From Hormiphora californensis (taxonomy: Eukaryota; Ctenophora; Tentaculata; Cydippida; Pleurobrachiidae), in the NCBI GenBank assembly GCA_020137815.1, contig CM035360.1, positions 5,917,559 through 5,981,558 on the forward strand: 64,000 nt of DNA. Reading direction: 5' to 3'. Positions 29,016-39,514 of this stretch are shown here, in pieces. The notes beneath the pieces are model-generated. The model did no database searches and was not told the DNA's origin. It saw nothing but the letters and a program-made list of their open reading frames with translations. How positions within the stretch are numbered: the stretch's first letter is position 1; the number at the start of each line of letters is the position of its first letter. Position numbers and translations under genes: made by a program.

Positions 29016-29195
29016 TATATATATATATTATATATATATTCTTAACATGAGTAGAGACTGCTTTGGTTGCAGCGTTGATTATTGGATATGGTTGTTATGT
29101 TCAAACCCTTCTTACCATTTGTAAGCGAGCGGGGCGACGAAACACAGTCTAGCTAGGCAAGGGATATGGGACAATTTGGTAATATACCAATTCTT

Positions 29196-29404
29196 GGTGT
29201 TAGAGCGAAATAGCGCTAATTAGCGCTAATTAGCGATAGCGCTATTTATCGATAGCGCTAATAGCACTATTTCACAAAATAGCGCTTTTTTACCGATAAT
29301 TAGCGCTAATTAGCCATCAAAAATAGCGCTAATTAGCGGTAGCGCTATTTTAGCGCTTTTTATAACCGCTAATCGGGCAATTTTTCTAAAAAAATAGCGC
29401 TATT
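29196..29404. repeat. AGCGCT/AATTAGCG palindromic array
   Basis: A 200-bp patch made almost wholly of TAGCGCTA and AATTAGCG words, in both orientations, with irregular spacing. It is self-complementary over most of its length. It immediately precedes a GC-rich CCGCCACGTGGCGG palindrome near 29452-29482. Confidence 0.75.
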
Positions 29405-30789
29405 AACACTTACCAAAATGGTAGAAGGGCCATGGCCCTAGAACACCGCCATGTGGCGGTTTTAACCGCCACGTGGCGGCGGGACGTGGCGTTAATCCCT
29501 TTTGTTTCTTCACCACCGTTTTACCCTGTTTTTTTTGTCCCTTCAGCTCTGATCACTGTCTTCACGCGCTCCAAGAATAGGGCCAGGCCAATAAATGCTC
29601 TGACAGAAGCGCTCGCTTTCAGCCCGGTGTGAGAACATGTCAAATAAGGCTGTAATAATATGATGACATTAAATGAATGATAACCGTTCATTAAGCTCAA
29701 CAACTTCACAGCAATACCTGAGCACACTATTTGTTTATGTTACGGATAGTACCTATATGCTAATAGCCTTAAAGCCTCTCGCTAGACACGTGCTGCTATA
29801 ACAGTACTAGGAGCTGTCAGAGCATTGGCCTGACAGGAGTACAGGGTGTCCCACTGTCTTTGCGTAACCTGCGATTTTGCTTCATGACCGGGCTTAGGGT
29901 CTGACTGTGGTCTGAAACCCCCTAGGAGAACAGAACTTTTCTGGATCACCTTTTCGAGACGAATCTAACGCAACCGGGTCCGGCCTTCATTAAATTTATC
30001 AAAACTCGAAAGCCAACTCTTAATCGAGGGCTGCAAGCTAGCTCTGATCGCTCTCCCTTCCTCCACCACATTTTTGTTTATTGCCGTACATGACAGACCT
30101 ATAGCACAGTACACAACGCTCGAGAGCGCAATAAACAGAAATGTTCTCCCTCTCTCAGTCTCAAGGGGGCATACACGGAGTAATGAGTATGTAATCATCG
30201 TGTATGTCCTCTGTTCCTGCTTGGGTCATGTTGAGTAAGCTGGGTCACTCAACAATGTGTGGGTAGGCAAGAATGAACTAGACTGAATCTAACATGCGTC
30301 CCTGGTCAGATTTAAAGAAATGACATATGAATCTAGCATGAATATATATATCAGAAGTTTTGACTACTAGTATTTAGGATGTCACCAAGCGGAGAAGACA
30401 GCTCAGAAGGTCTCCATGGGTGTGCAGCAGTGTACTCTGGGCACGTCTCGCCCCCATTTGTGCGCCCGTGGAGCGATCCCCTCCCACAGTACACACAGTG
30501 CACAGTAAAGGACATGAGATCAGCTGTCCGGCCAATGCTCTGACAGCAGATCAGTGTAACAGTGTGACACAATACAGAATACGTCTGACTCCTTTGTTAC
30601 GCACCGTAGCCGAGGTCTACCTTAATTATTTTAATCGTTCTAGCTTATCCGGTGGGGAGAGAGTCACGAAAAGATTTTATAACCCTTACATAATAAATTT
30701 GGTGATAAAATGTCTCCCCTCTACGGGCCACTAACTGTCAGCCTTTCTGCATGGGTTCACATGATCTCAGCCTAATCTTTAACAATCCA

Positions 30790-30989
30790 CAAAAGGCAAG
30801 AGAGAGAGAGAAGGAGAGAGCGGAGAGGGAGCGAGAAGAGACAGAGAGAGGAGGAGAGGAGAGCGAGAGAGAGAGGGAGGAGCGCGAGAGAGGACTAGAG
30901 AGCAGAGCGGGAGAGCGCGGAGAAAGAGCGAGAGAGAGCGAGCGAGCGCGAGCGAGAGCGAGCGAGCGAGAGAGAAGGAAGCGAGAGCG

Positions 30990-31026
<37 letters not shown>

Positions 31027-31179
31027 AGAGTAGAGAGATAGAGAGGAGAGAGCGCAAATCTCTGCTGCGATCGACGAGAGGAGCGAGGAGAGCTATCGGC
31101 GAGAGCGCGATGAGCTCTAGAGCTCGAGCTCTCGGTGCATACGCGTCTAGAGCTATCCGCTCGATGCTCTCTCTCTCAG

Positions 31180-31240
<61 letters not shown>

Positions 31241-31290
31241 TCTCTCTCACCCTCCTCTCTCTCCTCTCTCTCTCCCCTCCTCTCCAGCCA
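30790..31290. repeat. Purine tract (GA/GC) followed by pyrimidine tract
   Basis: 30796-31100 is almost pure AG with interspersed GCGAGCGAG; 31165-31290 is CTCTCC-rich. The two form a weak inverted pair ~200 bp upstream of the Ig/VWD gene start. Frames of Arg/Glu (plus) and Ser/Leu (minus) are artefacts of composition. Confidence 0.85.
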
Positions 31291-31342
31291 CCCACGTTTG
31301 CCATGTCCTGCTGCTGCAAAGGGTGGACGGTAATTTCTTGCA

Positions 31343-33805
31343 ATGATAACTTCTCCTTCGTTGCTCCTCCTCCTTCTGCTCTGGACCAGCCCGGCCCTCA
31401 CTCAGGATGACTGGAGCTGGAAATGGCCGGACACAACTGGAACTGATGAACCTATCAATACACCCAACCCAATAAATGATCTCACCATCGATTTTACTGC
31501 CATCTTCAATACGGTAAATCCGTCGGATGTCCCGGAAACGGATGCCCCGGTTGACCTGACAACGAGAGTTCCCGCGGTAACGGAGCAGATCACCGCGGCA
31601 ACCGCCCAGCCGTGGGATGACGACAAAAAGCCTCGGATCACCACCCATCCCAGGAACGTGACTGTAGCCCCGGGAAGTATCGCTAACTTTAGGTGTGAAG
31701 CCACGGGAACCATCAACCCTATGATGGTCATTGTGAAAGAGGACAGCGATTTTGAGATCCCTGCCTTCCACAAGGATAACAGGGATGAGTCCGATCAGCC
31801 GACCATCGAGCAGGATCTACTAGTTGGACCTGTTACTAAACTTGATGAGGGGTGGTATGTGTGCATTGCTGCCAACTTCTACGGTAACATCAAATCTAAA
31901 GCGTACCTAAAAGTTCTGGACCTGTGTGCAACTGTCACGTGTAAACCCCCCAAAGTGTGTGTTCAGGACTACAATACCGCCACTGCATCGTGTGCGTGCC
32001 CCCGTATGATCTGTGACGAGAACGACTTCGATCCCGTCTGTGGATCTGACTGCAAGACCCACTACAACCCCTGCACCTTCAACCAAACAAGCTGTGAGAA
32101 TGACTATGATTCCAGCACCGTTCTCTTCAAGGGGCAATGTGCAGCTGCTGTGTTCACCGAGCCAGTGGTGGATCTGCTTAACGATGTGGAGATGATTGTG
32201 GATGAGGAGGATACGGTCAAGTTTAGGGCACGGATCGGAGGAAACCCTCTCCCCTCTGTGGAGTGGCTAAAAGTTGACAAAGATGGGGAAATAATGGAAA
32301 GCGTAGGAAAAGGTAAGAGCTTTTCAAATTCTTCAATTTGGCATAATAATCCCCGTTCGAGATTCAGTTAAATGGCATTTCCACTTGTCAGCTGTCGCAA
32401 AAATGAATTAGCGTAAGAAAAATAGAAACAGACGACAAAGGAAAGAGTGAGAGAGATAAGGAGAGAAATCAACTAAACCCAATATTGTACAATTTTGACA
32501 TATTAAATTGCTTCTTCATGTTACATGATCATAATACTTATAATATTAATTATACCAAAACTAATTGAAATTAGTAGGCCGGAAAGGTTGCCCTATGATT
32601 TGAGCTACATTTGCCACCGTAACTTTCATGGGGTACAGATGCTTCGTTTAGCTTCAAAAGGGAGTTTACTGGTGCCAAAGGTAGCTCAAATCATAGGGCA
32701 ACCTTTCCGGCCTACTAATTTCAATTAGTTTTGGTATAATTTGCATCATTTTTGGGATTTTTTATCCATTTAGATTGTAGTAGAAAAAGTACGGAGAGGA
32801 TGGAATCGGAAAGTTAAAATTTTTTCATTTTTGACGTCATTTTGACGTCATAACGCGACGTCACAACGTTATGACGTCATTATAATTACGTAATCTCATC
32901 GGGATTACCTAGATGAAGATATTGACCAAGTTTGATATCGATTGGATGAGATTTGAGTCCGCTATGGCGAAAAAACCCATATCGTCATATCTGTTTTTAA
33001 ACAGTCATAACACTTTAGACGCGTTTTAAGACCCTTATACGTCTAGTTTTGAAAATTCGCAATGCAGCTTCTGAAAGTTCAGACAATTCTCTTTCCGTGA
33101 TATAGTCTTCGTTTTTCGATTAGAATCCGTCTTCAGGGTGTAAATTGAGCTCAAAGAATTTTGGTCAGAGTCTGAAAAATGGCGACTTTAAGACGTTCTG
33201 TAGGACGTTCCTGGCGATGAAAAGGGACCCCACCTCAACTAATACACACACATCCAGTAGATCTACCAGCTGTGAAAACGGGAAATTGCTATCTCTTTTC
33301 GTTTGGCGTGAATATGGTTTATAAAAAGCGTCTATCCTATGCGCAGTGACAGACCGCGCGTGCGCATTGCGCGCACACGCGGTCTGTTACACTGAATCTT
33401 CAGCAAATGGGACCAGTCTGTAACTTCCGTCCCAGATGAGATAGAGACTTGAAATTTTAAACTTAAGTAAAAGACCCCAAGCCGGGTATACATTCCAAAT
33501 TTCAAGTCAAACGGATGAAAGGGAGCGACGCTATAACCTTTCGAAATCCGGTTTTTCAGGCAAAACACCCATAAAACGTATAACTGCGTTTCTGGCGGCG
33601 CTTTTGGGGGGAGGGGGAATGGCAACCTTTGCGCTTGCCAGCGCAGTGATAATATGCTAGATAGCACACCAAAAGGTTTCGCTTCAAGCAATTTGGAACT
33701 AGCGAAAATCGAGATTACTCGGTTTTTGCTAGATCCAAGTCATGCAGTGTCTGCATATAGTACAACTTTATACAAGTACTGCTAACGATGACCTCTAACC
33801 AGTTG

Positions 33806-33872
<67 letters not shown>

Positions 33873-36800
33873 TCTCTATCTCTATCTCTCTCTATCTCTA
33901 TCTCTCAAAGGTGAATGATGTTTGAGGTAAGAAGGTGCTAAATGTTGCACCTGTAAAACACATCTGAGACTCAGTATAAAGGAAGAAAGCCATTAAATAC
34001 AACCGTTTAGTACACTTGGGGGGGTTTAAATTGTTTTTTCTCAAATCTTCTTCGTACATGACTGGCAATACTGTAATACTAATACGGGACGTCGATACGA
34101 AGCACGTGTTAAATTTCAAATCTGTCACAATGTTAATGAAAGTTGGTTCAACCATTAAAATTTATTGGACAATTTAATTAGAGGACCCCTTCCAACTTAC
34201 ATCACACAACTTCAACTTATTTATTTTATCATCATTTGGGGGATTATTCCGATAAATTTAGATTCCTTTCTTGATTGTAATGGCTGAATGCCAAGGCCCC
34301 AAAAATACTATCAGAAAATTGGCCTGACCCTATTCGGAGCGCCGAGCGTACAAGAGCCGCGGTCATAGTATTGATCTGACAGTCAAAAGATGATATTTAA
34401 TTGCTAACAGCTACCTCCAACCTCAGGTGTAGAGATTGTCATTCCCTCCGTGACCCCCGCCATGTCGGGAAGATACGTTGCCAGGGCTACCAACTGTGAG
34501 ACCGATCATCAGTTTAGCAGGAGCTTCGTTTTAGAGGTACAGCCCCATGATTTCTAATGGGATTGGTATCCACTATGTAACCCACTTGTTGCCCTTAAGA
34601 CATGCACCTTCACTGCACTGTGCAGGTTGAATTGAACTGAATTTTAATTGAGTAACTAAAAGACTGCCCTCTCATCTCCGAACAGTGTGTGCGATGTTTT
34701 TACGAACCATCAATTTATAGGTGCTTATAGAAATGATGTTCTCTTTTAATTTTGTAACAACTTCATTATCTAGGTTGAGCCAAAGCCAGTTGAACCAGCG
34801 AAAGAGGTTGATACCAAGGTGAATGTGTGCAGTATATTCGGGGACCCCCATATTCTAACATACGACGCTCACACCTACAACTTTGCTGGTAAGTTGTTAC
34901 TCACACTGCAGGCAGGTAGTCGAATACAGTTTACTAAACTATTATAGTGTTATAGTGTAAGTAAACTATAGTCTGACTAAATATATGTAGGTAAACCTTA
35001 GCTATTGTTAGTGTAAATTTAGAGGAAGGTGCACTACAAATCATAACCGCGATTCAAGAAAGCTTTCTGATACCCAAGCCTATGTTTTAATTTCCTTGAT
35101 CCCCGGCCACACAGGGAGTCCTACTGCCTAAATAATTAATTTTATGCTTTTTTATACTAATCCTATGCCTTTTTTTGGCTAACTCCTGTCAGAGCATTGG
35201 CCTGACCCATTCTCGTTTCTCGGAGCGCGAGAACTGTGGTCAGAGCATTGGCCTGACAGGCTAACTCAGTACTTCTTGGAAAAGTGGGGATATTATTGGA
35301 ACTTGAATAAAAGTTTTACATCTTCTATCTTCCAGGGGAGTGCACGTATTTGTTATCAATGGATTGTACCAACTTTGTCTGGCTTGTGTATGGTGACTTC
35401 ACACCCTGTGGAGCTGGAACGTGTCTTGAGCAGGTATAGTATTGTGGACCTTTTATTGGGACGTCACCGGTCACATAAAAGTACAGTCGGACTCCAAGTT
35501 TACAATTGGTAGTACCAACCTGTTACCTTCTGATTGTGTGAACCGAGGCCGGCATAACAACCAACAGTTTACTTGGTGACGAAGCTACCCCTCGCCATCG
35601 GGATAGCATCACAATTTCGTTACCAACAGTTTACCAGCTCCAAATTTTATAACCGTAACCCCGATTCACCGAATAAATAACTTTCCCCGATATGGTAGCA
35701 ATAACTCAATAACTGTGCACGCTGATTTACCCTGCTGTAATCATCGTTTCCCGAGAAACTCGGCAAATATAATTCTCGACTAGCTGCTATACGTAGTTAC
35801 AATAAATACTGAAAGGTAGTATGATGCTACTAGCTCTCTCAAGTTGTCGTAATGGTGATTTAGTAGTAAAATAATTTCGAAAATTACACTTTTCCCTCTG
35901 ACTCTCTCTCTCTCCCCCTCCAGCTCTCTCTCCCTCCAGCTCTCTCCCTCCAGCTCTCTCCCCCTCAAGCTCTATCCCTCTCCATATCCCTCTACCCACT
36001 GATCTATCTCCCACGGCAGGTTACGATATTCCATACCCCTCTACCCCCTCTATTTCACTATCTCCATATCCTTCTACCCTCTCTATCTCCCACGGCAGGT
36101 TACGATATTCATTAACCAGCGGCCCGTCATCCTGATGAGAGGATGGATAATAAACATCGACGGAGAGAAGAGGGAGTTTATACAGGGGGAGACAGTGAAC
36201 ACTGAGAACATGGTGTTCACATTCGATGGGATGATCCTTACCGGTCGGAATGACGACATTGGACTAACTATCAGGTACTGCTGACTGCACTTATGATTGT
36301 GTTCTCTCTTATTTCTTAAGTGGGGGGTGGGGGGGGGGGTAATGCATTATTGCATTCTGAGTGATAAAAGCACGAGAAAAAAAGCTCATATAATAAGCGA
36401 CTGTTAAATGTGCTATCTGAAGATACATGACCGGCTAACTAAGCCTTCGACTGAAATATTCAGCCATTGTTCAAACTAACAATGTTAGTTAGTAACATCT
36501 CTCCCTCTCTCTCTCTCTAGATGGGATGGATTCGTTAGTGTCCAGATTGGTGTTGACCAAGACAAGGAAGGGAGTATGTGTGGGGTGTGTGGTAACAATG
36601 ACCAAAATGACGACAATGAACACAGACAAGCCACCAAGCTAGATGATGGTTTGATTGACTCCATGGAGCCTAATGTATACACGGACAACTGGAAGATAGA
36701 CAGAGAGAGGGTGTGTGTTCTCTCCCCCAATGTCATGTTCAACCCCTCCGAACCGTGCGGATCCAACTACGGGAAGAGCCAGAAAGCGAAGGAGGTGTGC

Positions 36801-37118
36801 CAGAATCTGGTTGAGAATCCTGCCCTAAAAAGGTGTGAGGACACTGTTGATCTCAAATTCTACTACGAGGGGTGCCTCTATGATTACTGTTACCTGGACC
36901 TGCTACGTGAGGAGGAAGACCCCTTTGCAGGGGAGAAACCCTTTGCAGCGGTAGAGTGCACCACAGCCAGGGCTTATGTCTCCCACTGTGAGCTCCGAGG
37001 TATTGATATGAGAGGTTGGGATAGTTACATGGAGTGTAATGTTGAGCAGGCCCAGGATGCTATTATCAGCATTAGCTGCCCTCAGATCAATCAACCATTT
37101 GTGAGGTTTAGAAGGTAA
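31343..37118 (+). CDS. Secreted Ig-Kazal-Ig-VWD-C8 protein, 6 exons, 688 aa
   Basis: Exons 31343-32312, 34427-34536, 34774-34888, 35336-35433, 36099-36274 and 36521-37118; all phases join (2067 nt). Residues 1-21 are a signal peptide ([20 protein letters not shown]). A Thr/Pro/Asp-rich linker leads to an Ig domain at ~94-192 (NFRCEATG ... DEGWYVCIAAN). A follistatin/Kazal module lies at ~195-266 (CKPPKVC, CACPRMIC, DPVCGSDCKTHYNPC). A second Ig domain (~268-360) has no obvious cysteine pair. A von Willebrand type D domain starts ~379 (CSIFGDPHILTYDAHTYNF) and includes CGVCGNNDQNDD near 510; GDPH is the site known for acid-driven cleavage in other VWD proteins. A C8 domain (~560-670; CGSNYG ... 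CLYDYC ... CELRGI) ends the protein with no TIL domain. It should be extracellular, perhaps matrix or surface mucus; the partner is unknown. Intron 1 holds family D copy 2. Confidence 0.85.
32549..33648 (-). mobile_element. 1.1-kb repeat family D, copy 2
   Basis: Reverse-complement relative of 23517-24617. The hairpin end is 32549-32740 and the GC-rich end (CGCTTGCCAGCGCAGTG) closes at 33648. It carries three TGACGTCA palindromes at about 32833-32880. It sits in intron 1 (32313-34426) of the Ig/VWD gene, so the insertion need not harm the protein. A short (CT)n tract follows at 33810-33905, and palindromic family A is at 34308-34382. Confidence 0.75.
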
Positions 37119-37195
37119 ATGATAGAGCGGGAAAGAGACACGAAATGACACTTGAATATATTAAGGGAAAGTTGGGTTTTTGCCACACCAGTTTA

Positions 37196-37275
37196 ATTAT
37201 AAATAGGAGACAAGTTGTCTCCTATTTATAATTTCGTGGCCTTCACAATTGTCTGACAACTGTGAAGGCCACGAA
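37196..37275. other. Two back-to-back near-perfect hairpins after the Ig/VWD gene
   Basis: Hairpin 1: arms 37196-37212 and 37216-37232 (17 bp, 3-nt loop). Hairpin 2: 37233-37275, arms of ~20 bp with a minor mismatch (TTCGTGGCCTTCACA / TGTGAAGGCCACGAA). They begin 77 nt after the stop codon, so they would lie in a 3'-UTR if transcription continues. They could be a miniature foldback element or an RNA structure. Confidence 0.7.
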
Positions 37276-37366
37276 GTAAAATGTGACGCTCTGTATTAGT
37301 TTTCTACTTCCATTTCCGAACTTCCTCCTTCTTCTCGAAGGAATATATATAAACAACAGAGCTGTA

Positions 37367-37510
37367 CAATGAAATAGTGTTTATTTGGGACTGTAGACGA
37401 CTCGGAGATTTATTTCAGGAAAGATAATACGGTCTACAGTCCCAAATAAACACTATTTCATTCTATCAAAACTATGCGACTCAAAAACAGCCGATTGGTC
37501 AACTTATTGG
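37367..37510. mobile_element. Short element family E with 12-bp target duplication
   Basis: 144-bp unit flanked on both sides by AACAGAGCTGTA (37355-37366 and 37511-37522). It opens CAATGAAATAGTGTTTATTT and contains the inverse of that sequence 70 bp later, forming a long hairpin, followed by CAAAAACAGCCGATTGGTCA. The same unit, again with a 12-bp duplication, sits at 41707-42717. The duplication length suggests target-primed retrotransposition or a solo Penelope-type terminal repeat. Confidence 0.75.
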
Positions 37511-37678
37511 AACAGAGCTGTAGTAAGTCTGAACGTTTATATTTTATAATTATAGATATACATAGGTGAATTAATAATTATACTTATACAGCAGCATGAA
37601 TTTCTTATCATCCACTAATTGCTTGATAATTTTATATTATAAACATAAAAATACAATGTTTTGTAATTTGTCTGAGAT

Positions 37679-37741
37679 CTGTCTGGCGCCTCGACCCATC
37701 TGAGCGCACTGAATCAAATGGGGTATGGCGCCGCCATACAG
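37679..37741. repeat. Small GC-rich palindrome, family F
   Basis: Begins CTGTCTGGCGCC and ends GGTATGGCGCCGCCATACAG; the ends are imperfect inverted repeats around CATCTGAGCGCACTGA. A second copy, with that middle word duplicated, is at 58470-58556 in an intron of the NT5C2-family gene. Confidence 0.7.
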
Positions 37742-38749
37742 TCTGAGATCGAGAGGCCGAGAGCTTGGGTACGTCGCGCCCTCTTTTTTCCTGCGGAGGG
37801 GCTGCTTCGCAGCCAAACCGAGAGCTAGCTCAAGCTATAATTGCTTGGGTCAATGGGTTTTCTTCCCAGTTGCGGTGTTGGCCACATTGATGCCTGAGTG
37901 AGATCGAGGTCGCACATCTAGGCCTCCGGCGCGTTATTGATTTTAGAGCAAACTTTTTCAAAGACCTGGCTGCAAGGAACTACTGAACCGATTTGCATCT
38001 CGTTTGTTGCTCCTGGCAGATAATTGTCTCTAGTTTTACGGAAAATACCCGCGAATATCAGCATTTGAGGAATAGTGGGTCAAAATTGACGCTAAACATG
38101 AGCAATTCTTTAAAGACCTGGCTGCAAGCTCCTACTCGGTCCTGGGACAATCTGCGGGTACTGGGTGAATCGTCATGGCCTTGTGAGTATGGGAAAATAC
38201 CCGCCGATACATCAAAGTGCCAATTGAGGCGATAATTGGGGTTTTGGTAGTGCTATGTCGGCTAAAAATGCCTGCTAAAACAGTATATCGCGCGCGATTT
38301 GATAGTCCCACTGCTGAAAACGTGCTTTACATCGCGCGCACGTGAGTTCTTGCTGTCCACAGGCCGGGAGCCTATTCTTCGCGGAGCGAGAATAGGTTGC
38401 AATGGAGCCAAGTTGCGGTGCTACAACTTCCATAAAGAAGTAGAAAACATGTTAAACGACATGGGCTGGAGTATTCTAATCATATTAGCACTTTCTTCAT
38501 GTAACGCGCGGAAAACATTCGCTTTGTCTGCGCATTTGTAACGCGCGAAATCGGCTTTTTCTTAAAATAAAATTCAAAAAAAAGTTCTGTTTTGGGATTT
38601 GAAAATTTAACCTTTGGGCTTTGAAAAGCGCTGCCTTATCCCGCGCTGCGAACCTATCAGGGGCCAGCAACGTTTGCCAAATTTAACCTTTTTTTCCTGT
38701 TCAAGTGTTCATTTTCTGTTTAAGTACTCGCACTGAGCTTGGTGCGTGA

Positions 38750-39240
38750 AGTGAATAAGACGAGGATGAGAAGAATTACCAAGACCATGAATCGATTCTC
38801 AAAACCCACCTGTTTGAAAAGTCGTATGGTGTTTAGGATGGACTGTCCCATTAATTTATGTGTAAATCTATACCTGACGCATGCTTTGAGCTTCAGAATT
38901 ATGGAGCAGTGATTCGCTCCACTCTTTTATTTCGTGATTAATCTCTTTTCTATGTAACTTATTACATTAATACATTGATCTAACATATATTTTCATACAT
39001 ATAATTATTTCTTACTTAATCAAAAACATTTAATTTATTATCTACTTATTATCATCATATCTGGACTATTAATATCACTCATATCATCTTTCTTTTCCAC
39101 TTTGGGTTCACCGCTTTAGAAGGCGGGTAGGAGTGCTCTGGCGCTCATCGAGTAACTTTGTATGACGTTTATCACTCTTACTATTATTAGTTCAAAAAGC
39201 GGGATGTTAAATGTACATTTTGATTGATTGATTGATTTAT
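38750..39240 (+). mobile_element. Probable 3' end of a LINE (CR1/L2-like)
   Basis: A short frame ending ILKTHLFEKSYGV then stop (about 38795-38838) resembles the last residues of CR1/L2-type reverse transcriptases. About 390 nt later the sequence ends in AAATGTACATTTTGATTGATTGATT, a short GATT tandem tail typical of such LINEs. The remaining 37742-39514 interval shows no gene; a hairpin CCTATTCT..AGAATAGG lies near 38370-38396. Confidence 0.4.
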
Positions 39241-39514
39241 TTATTTAGTTGTGCTTAAAACGCGACTCTCTCTATTTAGACCCGATCGAGAGGGGGGTTC
39301 CATTGCGTAATTTGTAATAAATAGGGACAGTGCCCCATTACAAAACAATCACACTCTTAATCCCGAAGTTTAACTGAAAATGCGTATTACTTCCGCACGT
39401 GGCGGTGGCAAGGCCGAAAGTCTGACAGTAGATCACTCAGGCGGTACTGAACTTAAAAATTTACCGTTTATGTAACAAAAATTTGAAATATTCCCTCTCT
39501 CCTAGACAGCAATC

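Noticed and set aside
30751-31410. Several 80-96 aa frames before the Ig/VWD gene
   Set aside because: GA/CT repeat translations; no splice or start context.
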